In this document: piece by piece, positions 48,325-59,449 of the stretch
Layout: each line of letters begins with the position of its first letter
Numbering within the stretch: position 1 is the first letter of the stretch
Assembly (NCBI GenBank): GCA_964058845.1
Contig: CAXKVR010000105.1
Coordinates: forward strand, 62,001 to 126,000
Direction: 5' to 3'
Origin: Carex sylvatica
Taxonomy: Eukaryota; Streptophyta; Magnoliopsida; Poales; Cyperaceae
Length of the DNA stretch: 64,000 bases
Made by a program: the position numbers and the translations under genes
The notes under the pieces: model-generated
Seen by the model: only the letters and a program-made list of their open reading frames with translations
Database searches by the model: none
Told to the model about the DNA's origin: nothing

Positions 48325-48461
48325 ATCCTTCTAGTACATTTAATTTCTAAAAAGTTGTATCTATTTCGAAAATTCTTTTTGAATAACAATCATTAAATAA
48401 TTTAAAGTTTTTTTTTCAAAAATAGATACAAGTTTTTAGAAATTAAATGTACTAGAAGGAT
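48325..48461. mobile_element. 137-bp near-perfect hairpin MITE
   Basis: The arms ATCCTTCTAGTACATTTAAT and ATTAAATGTACTAGAAGGAT are exact complements over at least 20 bp. Complementarity continues inward through TTGTATCTATTT/AATAGATACAA, leaving a loop of about 40 nt. No TSD was established. Confidence 0.7.
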
Positions 48462-49004
48462 GACAATATTTTTTGTATTTACTTAGAAGTGACTTTTGAA
48501 CCGAAATTAATAACTCAGAATCCAACCATTTTTTTTCCAATAACACATAAAAAAATATTAATTTTTTTACAACCGTGAAAAATCCGGCCTGAAAAATATT
48601 GATCCGGGTTATTTGTCGCAATCTTTATAATAAATCAAATTATATTGTATTACATATATTTTCAAAGAAATATATTAAATATTTCTAATATTTCAATAAA
48701 AAATTAAAAAATTAAAAATTTTATGTTTCGTAAAAAAACAAAACAAAACAAATCCGGTGAGAATCTCATCGGAAAGAGATTATAAAACCGGTGAGAATCT
48801 CACCGGTTTGAATATTTTCTGAAATTCCACTAAAAAGCAGATAGAATTTAAATTTTTTTAATTTTTTGGATATTAATAAAAAAATTTGGTCCAGAAAATC
48901 TCCACCGAAAATTTATTGGGCAAAAATTGATTTCCAACAACCATACAATGCAATAGTCAGTGGGATTCGTTGTCACTGTTTCTTTGTTTGTGATGAATTT
49001 AGGG
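48462..49004. repeat. Spacer with a diverged transposon repeat related to 1.77-2.15 kb
   Basis: About 48620-48900 repeats the AAAGAAATATATTAAATATT core and has three GGTGAGAATCTC(A/C) motifs (two CCGGTGAGAATCTCAYCGG forms). No gene. Confidence 0.45.
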
Positions 49005-49580
49005 CTTCTCATGAGCTGAGTTGAGTCCAAGTTGAGGACAATTTGAATTTAACTCGCGAATTTATGAGCCAAGTTGAGCCTAAGTTGCTAATTCAGTTCC
49101 GAGTCAGAAACTCCAATTTGAAATCAACTCGCGAGCAACTTGAGTCGAGGTGAGTCGACTCGTGACTCATAATTTAGTACATAGTGAGACAATCTAATTT
49201 AATTTTAAGAAAAGAATATTACATAGTTCACTAAAATAATACATAATTAAAGTACATAATGAGACAATAGCCAATATATAATTAAAAATTACGAAAATAC
49301 CAAAATGATACATAATTAAAAATTACCAAACATATAGAATTTAGTCTTTTGAGGACACAAAAATTAAGAATATATGGATTAGAGTTTGGTGTGAGTCTAA
49401 CTGAGTTGATTCGGAATCGAGTTGAAAATAACTTGGATTCGACTCATAAATCAACCGAGTGAGTGAACTCGAGTCAGTTTTGACTCAAGTTAGCTTCAAC
49501 TCGAGTTATTAGCGAGTTTAATCTGAATTGATTCTGAATTGAGTTTCGAGTCATGAGCTTTTTGTGCACCCAATCTCAAC
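49005..49580. mobile_element. GAGTC-rich non-autonomous transposon, hAT-like
   Basis: The outer parts are packed with GAGTTGAGTC, AACTCGCGA and GACTCGAG-type motifs in both orientations. The left edge CTCATGAGCTGAGTTGAG mirrors the right edge GAGTCATGAGCTTTTTGTGC. Such GAGTCGAGTT-rich ends are common in plant hAT MITEs. No TSD or transposase was identified. Confidence 0.55.
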
Positions 49581-52084
49581 TACTAGTTAATTTCTTGGAT
49601 TACAAAATTAATCAACTAGTCTTGGTCTCTTGGATTACAATTCAAATGGGGCTTGAACAATTTAATTTCTCAGTACACTAGTATATGGTATCATCACATT
49701 ATCAACTTTTCTGCTCTTTTTTTTTTCTTAATTATGCTTATTATAATGTTTGTAAAAAACGTATGGCAATATTGCATATTGATGTATTGTATTATATATT
49801 GTATAACAAATATTTGCGCAAAAATCTTTTAACAATTAAAAAATTAAGATTATTCTATAAATTTTTTATACTATCTGAAAATATGGGTCAATATTTTTAT
49901 ATTGTTTGAGTTACATATTAGCGTTACAAATATTTGGTTTGATATTGTTTTGATAATCACTATTAACTAGTTATAGTTTTGATGACTGCGTCAATGGAAA
50001 CAAATTTAATAGATTAAAAACTCCAACAAATATATCAAACATGTAACATCTGGCCGAGCTAAAGTTGTAAATACAATCTAAATGTTTTCTGTGGTAAAAA
50101 TCATCAATATTAACAAACAATTAATTAGTCAATATTTTTTAACAACAACATAAAATACGACTATGCACATTGATGGTTTATCAAATATATATTTTACTCC
50201 ATTTCATTCACATCATCAAATTTACCTCACTGTCACTGGGGCACATCTTGTATATATGAATCCATTTCTCTCCTCATATTTTCATTGATATAGTCTTGCT
50301 TCCACTCTTGTACTTAGCCGATCAATGCTTGAAATTTGATTGAACTAATTAAACAGTATGCTCTCGTAATTGGCTTCTCACGAGCAATTGATTTTCATAC
50401 ATCTTCAGATCTATAATTAATTCGTCCTTCACCTAAATTTTGATTAGGAAATAAATTTGTTTATCAAGAAGCACAACTCAATCATAAATTTAATTTATGA
50501 ATGAGGTTGGTTTTGGCAGAATTCAAACTTTCTTCAGAATATATTAATAATAATTTGATATAGTGTATACATCACCTGTTTGAGTATCTAACAATGAAAG
50601 CAAAATTTTGTCAATTTAAAATGATTGCATCTCCTCATTTTTTTTGTTACGTTGATTTCCTCTAATATTTAATTCTTAAATTTTATGTTTTGATTGTGTT
50701 TGATTATTTTTCCCTCAACTTTAATACAATGATACTTTAGACTTGAATTGTGGTGATGTCATGACTTTCCTAAGTGGGCTATTTTTTTATTTAAGACCAG
50801 TGTTGTAAAAAACTTCTGTTTAGGTCGATTAATCGGCCGATTAGTCGTTGACGGTGATTAAATCGTTATAAATTTTTTTGACTAATCAACTGATTATTTC
50901 CGATTATAACTGATTATTTTTTATTATTCCTGATTAATCACTTAGCGGTACTCTGTCCGTCTAATGACCGCATATCGTTATTTACAACACTGTTTAAGAC
51001 ATAACAACATAACTTTAAACTTTGACAAACAATTCTTGATTTTTTGTTTTTTGTTTATGTTTTGGGACAATCGCCCTGATAATCCGACATTTATTTAACT
51101 TTGTTATCATCGTTAAGTATATATTTATTTATTTATCCTAAAAGATACTTACAATTTTCTTTTTCAAGAGATCCCCATTGATTCTAAAAGGCTAATTAAA
51201 AAGTAACCAGCCATTCCCAGCCATTTCGCTCTGATAAATTATGCAAACTAAACAATGAGCAAAAAAAAAAAAAAAAACTTAAATTTATATGATCTTCATG
51301 TTTTGAAATTGACCAAAATTGAATATATTGAATAAAGTTCATGAAATTGACCAACAAACTGAATACATTCTCAAATGGATGTAAGCTTTACACATATAGT
51401 TAAATAAATTATTATGAGAGAAATAATTTTGGTTGCTCTATGTATATTGCACAAGGGGCATGCATTTTTAATGAGACAAGATGTAGTATTAATTTACTAA
51501 ACAATATTGAACTAATTAAACATCTTTTTACAAAATCACCATGAATCCAGATGAGTGTCAATATATATAACATTTGTAAATCACACATTCATCATTGATC
51601 AATGATCCCACAAATAAAGCACACATATATCAACGGTCAATAATCATGATAAGTAGGACGCAGAGTCAGACTTCAAAATTATAGGAGTCAAATATATAAA
51701 ATTTTCATGTTAAAAATAGAAATCAATTTACAGTATGGATGACATTTTACTCTAATTTATATAGAAAATCTAACATAAATATTAAAAACTAAAAAAAAAA
51801 TTAGAGCCATTATTGATCCTCATTCATACAAGTTAAATCCATCTCTGATGACAAGCACTCTTAATACCATAAAAATGGTCTAAAAATGACATGCATGCAA
51901 TTTTGCATCTCTAGCCATTTATCAATGAAGCCTAAACAATACTCTCTCCATTTGGCTTCCACGAGCAACTGCTTCTCTTCATTGCTATGTTCTTTACATT
52001 CGTCTTTCATCTAAATTTTGATTAGAAATGAACTTCTTTATTAACAAATAGAACTTTAAAAAAAATCTTATAATTTAAGAGAAA
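49581..52084. repeat. Kinase-downstream block, copies c and d (diverged)
   Basis: About 50190-50760 matches 33560-33720 and 34060-34400 (TAGCCGATCAATGCTTG, CACCTAAATTTTGATTAGGA, TTCCTCTAATATTTAATT). About 51000-51120 matches 31750-31880, and 51830-52080 matches 33780-34130. No kinase coding sequence remains. The 49581-50190 part holds nothing recognised. Confidence 0.65.
50798..50992. mobile_element. hAT MITE with perfect 8-bp TSD
   Basis: The ends are CAGTGTTGTAAAAAAC and GTTATTTACAACACTG. The flanking repeat TTTAAGAC is identical on both sides (50790-50797 and 50993-51000). The interior contains ATCGGCCGATTAGTCG and several CTGATTA/TAATCAG motifs. There is no coding capacity. Confidence 0.9.
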
Positions 52085-54512
52085 TTTTTTCTATCCACGG
52101 ACTTTTGTCCACGTTTTGTCCACAGACAACTTCTAACGCGTTTTAAACTGAATTTACCTATTGAGGTAGTTCCCACTCCGATTGAATCTGTTTCTCTTTT
52201 CTCCTCCATTCTTTTCATTTTCTAATTCAATTCAGATCTTCGCTTCTCCCAATTTCTTTTCAGTTTTCACATCTATTTTATTGATATCTCCATTAGAGAT
52301 CTCTCTTACCACTCTTTCCCATCTTTGTCATGCCAATCTATGATCTCATCCAACGTGTTTCAGGCAGTGTCAGTGCAGCAGCGACGACACAACAGCCGCG
52401 ACGGCAATGACACAACGGCCGCGATGGCAACGACAGCAACGACGGCCGCAACAACAGCGATGGAGATCGATCAGGCGATGGAGAAGTGCAGAAGAGCTTA
52501 AGACATCGTCGCATCCCCAAAATCTAAATTTGTCCAATAGAACTGGAAACCTAAATCTCCGCACAAGTTCAGCTCTTAAATAGGCTGAATTCGATAAATT
52601 TGCAGCAAATCATACCACCCGCAGAGGAATAGAGAGTAATCACACAAAATCAAACATAATCGACAAGATCTTTACCCACCAGGTGAGAAATCAACGAAGC
52701 AACACCACAATAAGATAAATTTTCGGAAAATAAAATAAAATCGAAAGAGCGAGACAAGGTGGTTCCAGTCAATCAAAGGAAGAGCTGTAAATCAAATCCT
52801 AATATCTCATATCAGCTGTCGATCTCATCTGATTCTGTAATTTTTTTTATCTTAATGTCTGATTTAAATTTTTTATTTTCAATTCGATATTTAAATTCAA
52901 AATTACATAGATCGTTTTTGTAATAACATTGATTTAAATTTTCTGATTTAAGAACTTAAAGAATTCGATATTTTATTTTACAATATTCAATTTCACTTTT
53001 GAAAGAAGAACACGACGAATCATCTCTAATTTTCATCATGATTTGGATTGAAGAGCAGCGGCGAAATTTAAATTGAGTGAGTTATTTACGGATTTAAATT
53101 TCCAAGATGCATGTAATAGATTTATAAGTTCTATACATTATTTTACATGATATGTTAGTTAGGTTTCAAATTTATGTAGAGTATTTTTTAGGATATGTTT
53201 CATAGTTTTACAAGATATATCATATATTTTACATGAGCTATGCATTATATTATTTTTATTTATTTTACTAGACCTGTTTAACAGTTTCACATAACATATG
53301 TGCAATATTTACATGATCTAGTTAATATTTTTACTGATTTAAATTTTCAGTATTTTTCTAATAAATTTACATGATCTATACAGTATTTTACAGCATATAT
53401 GAATCAGGTTTAAATGTTACATAAAGTATTTTACAAGATATAGTTCACAATTTTACATTATTTTTTTTATTTCTATTGAATTTCGATATGGAGGAGATAT
53501 GGAGTATTGATATATTAATTTTACAGTATTTTTCCTGTTATTTTTACAGTATTCATCTTAGATAAATCTGGAGGAAAGAGGTGATAGAGAGGCGATATGG
53601 AGTATTGATATGTTAATTTTATAATATTCATCTTGTAATTTTACAGTATTCATCTTGTAATTTTACAGTATTCATCTTGTGAAAATCTGGAGGAAAGAGA
53701 TGATAGAGAGGCAATATAGAGTATGATCTTATCATTTTACAGTATTCACCCTGTTAATTTTACAGTATTCATGTTGTGATTTTATAATATTCATCTTATG
53801 AACAGTTGCTAATGTTTAACAATGTGGTTGTGAATATTTGATGTATTGATGATTTATAGTTTGCATCTGTTAGTTTTATTGTTTACATATTTTAAATTTA
53901 TAGTATTGAATTTTGCAGTGTGTTTATCTCAGTTTTATAGTGTTTTAGGTTTCAGATTTATAGTTTTATAGTTTGCATCTGTTAGTTTTATAGTTTACAT
54001 TTAGAAATTTTACAGTATTGAAGTTCTATAGTTTGCATCTTTATGTTTTACAGTATGTGTAGTTTTAATTTATAGGATATAGATGCATATAAAAATATTA
54101 ATAATTGAAGAAAAAAATTATGAATTTTTTTTCAAAAAAATTAAAATTAATTCTAATTTTGAAAAAGAAAATTTGATTCAAAAAAATTAATTTTGTATAA
54201 TTTCCTGGATTATTTTGAAAAAACTGGAAGTTATAGAAGTTGTTCAATTTTAAAATGTTCTATAATGTTTTAAAACTGTCATTAAATGTAAATTAGAGAA
54301 GTACATCAAGTACAATTAGTTTAGCAAATTGTGCAAGTTGCAAGTACACAAAATAGTCCTGCTGAATGTTAGAAATTTAAAGTGTGTTTTTTGTAAGATT
54401 TATTATACAAGTTACAGCATTGAATTAGTAATTTTACAGGATTGACGCAAATCAAATGACAGTTTTTCTGTGGACAAATTGTTGACAAAAAACTGTGCAC
54501 AATTAGACGCTT
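52085..54512. mobile_element. Non-coding repeat element, copy 2, inserted in kinase-downstream block d
   Basis: The left end ATCCACGGACTTTTGTCCAC and right end (complement) TGTGCACAGTTTTTTGTCAA are imperfect inverted repeats, both followed by TTTGTCCACAGA. The interior matches 18.2-19.9 kb, including the satellite and TATAGTTTGCATCTGTTAG blocks. The surrounding sequence aligns across the insertion to the uninterrupted copy at about 34150-34230. The segment 52380-52510, rich in CGACAACGGC, reads as Ala/Thr/Arg-rich low-complexity sequence and is not convincingly coding. Confidence 0.7.
53490..53810 (+). repeat. Satellite related to 18480-19145, about 2.5 units
   Basis: Unit starts TGGAGTATTGATAT or TAGAGTATGATCTT are at about 53496, 53598 and 53716. 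The inner motif TTTTACAGTATTCATCTTGT is repeated. Confidence 0.8.
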
Positions 54513-54948
54513 CAATTATAGTATATATTACCTGTTTAAATATTCAACGATTGAGAGTAACTACGGTTAATTTTGACTACTTGCGTCTCCTCATATTTTT
54601 GTCTCATTTATTTCCTCTAATATTTAATTCTTCAATTTTATATTTGATTGTGTTGGATTTTTATTGCTCAATTTTAAAATAATGATTATCTTAAACTTGT
54701 GAAATGATGTGGGTTGTTGCAAAACCCATCTTAAATAACCACACAACATGAATTGGATGATCATACATGCTTTAGTCATAAAAAATGTACTTCTAACTTC
54801 ACACAGGTAGCTAGAAACATATCACACGAATTGAGACTTCTTTGACAACGCGACCCATAAGACTGTAATTAACAAAATAATAAATAATGCAAGAGCAGAT
54901 ATATCAACTATTATATGATTCTAATTTTTTGATTCAAACAACATTTAC
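54513..54948. repeat. Continuation of kinase-downstream block d
   Basis: It matches 34230-34640 (GGGTTGTTGCAAAAC, TTTAGTCATAAAAAATGTAC, GAGACTTCTTTGAC), to the right of the 2.4-kb insertion. Confidence 0.7.
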
Positions 54949-55565
54949 ATATGTTGCATGGATACGGGTACGGGTATCGTATCGGATACGATACAAATAC
55001 AGCAATATAGTAATCTTAAAAAATTTAGGATATAATACGCCTATTATATATATTATTTTTTATTATTTTATATATTGTATTTAGATAATCATAACTTAAA
55101 TCAAATTTGTAAAAAATAAATAAAGACTTAATTTAAGTTTAAGTTAAATACTATATTTACTAAAAGGTGTCACATATATATGATACTATAGTGCAATGGT
55201 TAAGAATTTTGACATATGATACTATAGTGCAGTGGTTAAGAATTTTAACATATGATACTATAGTACAGTGGTTAAGAATTTTGACGTTAATGGGGAAGTC
55301 CCTAGTTCGGTTCAAGCTCCTAGCAGAAAAAAAAAAAAAACATTCACTAGTCTACGAGCGCGATCTACAGGCACGGCCATGCGCTCGGTCTCCCGTATTC
55401 AGTTGTATCTGTGGATTTCAACGGAGTATCGGCGACCGTATCGGTTAAGTATGGATACGTATCGGTTCAGTAAAAATACATATCGGTGTCATATCTGACG
55501 CATATTGATATTCGATACGTGTCCAACACAGATACGATACCCAATTTAAAATATCTTAACATAGG
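54949..55565. mobile_element. Element with GGATACGGGTA-rich ends and nested SINE
   Basis: The direct repeat CATTTAC flanks it (54942-54948 and 55566-55572), and the same position in the paralogous block near 34630-34650 lacks the insert. The left end has TATGTTGCATGGATACGGGT; the right end has ATACGATACCC and AACATA. The ends are rich in CGTATCGG/GATACG motifs. No transposase was seen. Confidence 0.65.
55178..55340 (+). mobile_element. SINE-like insert with a triplicated A-box unit
   Basis: Three 36-bp tandem units start at 55178, 55214 and 55250, each with TAGTGCAGTGGTTAAG (A-box-like) or a one-base variant. The third continues into AGTTCGGTTCAAGCTCC (B-box-like, 55304-55320) and A14 (55327-55340). 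No TSD was found. Confidence 0.7.
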
Positions 55566-55695
55566 CATTTACTATATAAATTATTTGCTTGATCTCAAAA
55601 TACACAGCAATCAGTCTTCTTTCGCCCTTACAGTTGGGCCAATAAGGAGGCCTGCAGAATGAATATCTTAATTGCATCATTGAATAAATGATACA
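55566..55695. other. Short spacer, continuation of block d
   Basis: ATTATTTGCTTGATCTCAAA resembles 34650-34670. Confidence 0.4.
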
Positions 55696-56274
55696 TAGAG
55701 GTGTCAACGGGTACGGTAAGAATTAGGTGGAAGCATCTTTATATTCGTACCGATTATAAATTGTTCTCATTTATATTTTATTTTTACCTACTATAAATTA
55801 ATTATTTTACTCTTATCCGTTTGATTGTTGGATAATAAAATGATAATGGATACTTTTATTCGTACTTTATCCTTATTCTTATCCTTATTCTGATTGTTGG
55901 ATACTAATATAATAATTATTTTTATTATTTATTAAATATTACATTAAAACATACACATTCATGTCAGTCACATATATAGTATTTTATTGAAAATAAATCT
56001 AATAATGCTAAGCGCAAGTAAACCAATTAAAGTACTCTTTTCAATACTCATTAATATATGTGATATATATAATTTTTTTTATAATTATCCGATTGGGTAA
56101 CGGGTACGAAATATGCTTTATCCGTACTCTTATTTGTTTAGATAACGAACAAAAATCTTTCTCCGTACCCATACCCGATAAGTTTAAAAAACAAAAAAAA
56201 ACTTACCCGTACCCATCTTATCGAATATGGTACGGATCAGATAAATGGATAAAAGAGCGACATTGACACCCCTA
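55696..56274. mobile_element. hAT element (non-autonomous) with 8-bp TSD
   Basis: The ends are TAGAGGTGTCAACGG and TTGACACCCCTA. The flanking repeats ATGATACA (55688-55695) and ATGATATA (56275-56282) match at 7 of 8 positions. The interior is rich in TATCCGTAC/GGGTACG motifs. No transposase frame. Confidence 0.85.
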
Positions 56275-56282
56275 ATGATATA

Positions 56283-57754
56283 TAATTCTCAATTACAATT
56301 GATGACACATTATTTATATATACATTATCAGGCTTAATAGCCGTCGGAATCAGTCCAGAGTTTATAGTAGATGGTGAACAGTATCATTATGTTTATTACA
56401 AGAAATTGGTAAATATCGGAAGAGGAAAAAAGGACAGCAAAAAGGGGTTTAGAGTTAAAAGGGTATTATTTGCAAAATTTTATCTAAGGATTATACTACA
56501 CATCACCAAGCTAAAAGCATCTCCAACGGAGGTGAAATTTATTATCTCCAACAGTCCTCTCAATTATTGTTACTCTTTATTGGATTCATATGCGATAAAC
56601 TTTCTGATGTCTCTTTTCAGTGAATCAAATATGTATAGTCTAAATTGACATGTATGAGTATGACAACAGGGTATGGTCAGGTAATCGAACTGTGGTTTTC
56701 CAAAGAAATACCAGTCTACCCTGAAATTACATTAACACCCCTCTTCATTTTGCTGCTAGACATTGCAAAGAACTTAGTATTATGAATATTTGGGAGCACT
56801 CTCATGAGCAAAAATAGCCCTCTTAGCTGTCTTGTGTATATTTCTTTCTTATTCTGTCCTGTGGTGCTTTTCTGAGAACCAAGGCAAACCGGAGTTTTTG
56901 CATGATCAACCTGCACATGTTCATTATCCATAACTGGGGTTTCTTTGCAATGCGTAAAAATTGTATCCAAAGGCAAACAATGTATACATTCATCCTAACA
57001 AATTAATTTCATCTAATTTTTAGGTTATATAATAAGATCTTGTTGGATGCTTGGATTGTTTTGAGAAATTCCAAGCACATATTTTGTCCTCAGGAACTGA
57101 TTGAACACAATTTAGGAAATTATTATCTTTAGAAGAGAAATGATACATTTTTACTTGGGTATTTTTGCTTCGAGACTAATTTTGGGCCATTATTAGACAT
57201 TTTGGTCACTGACCGATCAGTTTTCAAATCGAACCTGTGTTTACTTTTTTTTCTTCTCTCTAGAAAAAAACAAAAAACTTTCGGACAATATACTTCCGTC
57301 GAAATACCGCTGATGACATAATAAGCTTGACTCTATATATATAATTTTCTATTTTAATTTAGATTTTCAATAAATAGCTTTCTTTTAAATATATCTCTAA
57401 ATATATAATGAATAACACACTGCCTATATATTTTCTTCATGTACCCATATAGCTCCCACCCTAAATTAAAAAAAAAAAAAAATTGTTTATACTTTATCAC
57501 GACATCGCTTCAATATATAAACTCTTACACTATCAAAACACCTCCCTCTCCAGCCCCCCAATCCAATTGCGCATATATTGCACTTACCAGAGGAAATTCC
57601 AGCTGAGCGATAATTTTTCGGACTTGCCTTAGATGCAGACGTCTTTGAGATTCACATAAGGTTGAAATAAACAATCCATATCTCATTCTATTAAACTGAA
57701 TCTAAATTCTTGTTGATAATAATATTCAATTGATGTATGTTAACACTTAACAAC
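56283..57754. other. Intergenic region upstream of the F-box pseudogene
   Basis: A minus-strand frame at 56716-56976 (ending LPNIHNTKFFAMSSSKMKRG) has coding-like composition but was not recognised. The rest is AT-rich with an A-run at 57464-57482. The promoter of the F-box gene was probably at the right end; no clear TATA box was fixed. Confidence 0.35.
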
Positions 57755-58912
57755 ATGAGCTGCCAGATTCTCTGCTCATGGGCCAATCTACCACCCGACT
57801 TACTGCTTTCCATCACAGACATACTCGATGTCATCACCTCCATCTGACTCTCTGCTGTGTGCACTTTGTGGGCCTCCGCAATCCGCCCTTACCTCCCTTT
57901 GTTCCCTCCCTTTAGTCGCAACCAACCCATCCCGTGGCTAATCCGCCCCTACATCCCTTTGTTTCCTCCCTTCTTTCACGACCAACCCATCCCGTGGCTG
58001 TTCTGCTCAGCTAAAAAATCCGATACTAGCCCAAACCATAGTGACCTCACCTTTTATGATCTCAGCACTGCCACCTATTATTCTGTACAGATTCCCATTC
58101 CCTTCCTCTGCGGCCACCAATTGCTAGGCTCCTACAAGGGCTAGCTTGTGACCCTTGAAAAGCAACTCCAGCTCCAGCTCCAGCTAATCAAGCAGCTCAC
58201 GGGTGGCCATGTCCTTCTCCCCTCCAATGGCATAGAAAAGGAGCACCCAAAGAAAGTACTTTTGTGCCATCGTCCCGACAACACCAATGAATTGCAAGCT
58301 TTTTGTGTTACCGAATGGGGGAAATTATTCTCTGCAAAGCTTGGAGATGAGAGTTGGACTCAGATGTATTGGTACGGGAGAGCTTATCAGGATATCGTTG
58401 TGTATCAAGGGAAAGTATATGCCATTTCAAGGTATGTTTTTTCTTGCTGGAACCTCCGAAGCTCTTCTGCCGAACACTCGATTGTCTTCTCTATTGATTG
58501 TTGGGGGTGGACAAAGTACCTCCTAGAGTGGAACAATGAACTCGTTATGTTGATGATAGACAAGAGAGAAAGTGTTAGTTTGGAAAATCACGCACCGAAG
58601 CAAGTAAAATTGTATAAAGTTAAGTTTATGTGTTCTGGGTATTCGTTGAGCTATCTTAGAAGCTTAAAGAATGATGCTTTGTTTTTTGGTGCCAATTGTT
58701 TCTACGCGGTGTTGAGTTCTTGTCATGATGATATACAAAAGAATTGCATTTATTTTACTGATCAACTCCAGCGCTGCTTTCATGATGCTGAAACATCTCA
58801 TTTAAAACATAATTTTGAAGCTTTTGACTATGGGAAATAGACTTATAAGCCATGCTGTCTGCAAGGTTCACCTATGCATTTGACAAAACCGATTTGGTTC
58901 TGGCCTTGCTAG
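57755..58912 (+). pseudogene. F-box/DUF295 gene with three in-frame stop codons and an internal duplication
   Basis: F-box/DUF295 proteins are putative substrate-binding subunits of SCF ubiquitin ligases. The frame from ATG 57755 stays open in register over 386 codons except for three stops: TGA 57845-57847 in the F-box (TSI-stop-LSAVCTLW; family usually has R, CGA to TGA), TAG 58142-58144 (YKG-stop-LVTLEKQ; family usually W, TGG to TAG), and TAG 58838-58840 before the last 23 codons (TYKPCC, GSPMHLTKPIWFWPC). The F-box is residues 8-45 (WANLPPDLLLSITDILDVI). The DUF295 beta-propeller part follows, with TEWGKLFSAKLGDESWTQM and VVYQGKVYAISR. A 60-bp in-frame tandem duplication repeats IRPYLPLFPPFSRNQPIPWL as IRPYIPLFPPFFHDQPIPWL. 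There are no frameshifts, so inactivation may be recent. A functional read-through product is unlikely but not excluded. Confidence 0.9.
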
Positions 58913-59449
58913 TTATATGTGAAGATCGACACAGTAAGTTAGATCAGCTCTTTTAGTTCTCTTTTTTGAAAAATGCCAGACAGTTAGATCATCTCTTTTA
59001 GTTCTCCTCAGGATAAAATTGATATAATACTTCTTCGTAAAACTTTGGATTCATAGCAGAATTTCTCATATTTTAATATCTGCAAGGGGACAAATTGGTA
59101 ATCTGGCCACCACAAGTTAATCAGAATTGACCGTGACTCCGTGAGACAACCACAACTTCAATTGTTTTCCCCAAATCACATTATTCCGATTACAAATAAA
59201 GGACGGACTAGACCAGATTACTATCTAAATTGCAGATCAATTCTTGTTCTTTGCACAAATCTTATTTTTTATTAAAATATAGCATGCTATGAAATATATA
59301 CTTTCTGCGCTAACAGAAATATATTTGTTTTTTTGTAGGTAAAGGATTACGACATATAGACGATACCGTTCAATTAGCTAAATTGGGTTTTGCTCAAACA
59401 AAAATATACTGTCCTATCTTACAGTTTTCTTTATCTTTTTTTTTTTTTT
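58913..59449. other. Intergenic spacer downstream of the F-box pseudogene
   Basis: A short direct repeat, TTAGATCATCTCTTTTAGTT/TTAGATCAGCTCTTTTAGTT, lies at about 58938-59005. No gene. Confidence 0.45.

Noticed and set aside
52338..52564. Ala/Arg-rich open frames near CGACGGC repeats
   Set aside because: They are low-complexity codon-like repeats with no start context or conserved domain, and lie inside the repeat element 52085-54512.
55167..55498. Protein with three YDTIVQWLRIL repeats
   Set aside because: The repetition is the 36-bp SINE head unit translated by chance; the frame runs into the poly(A) and element end.
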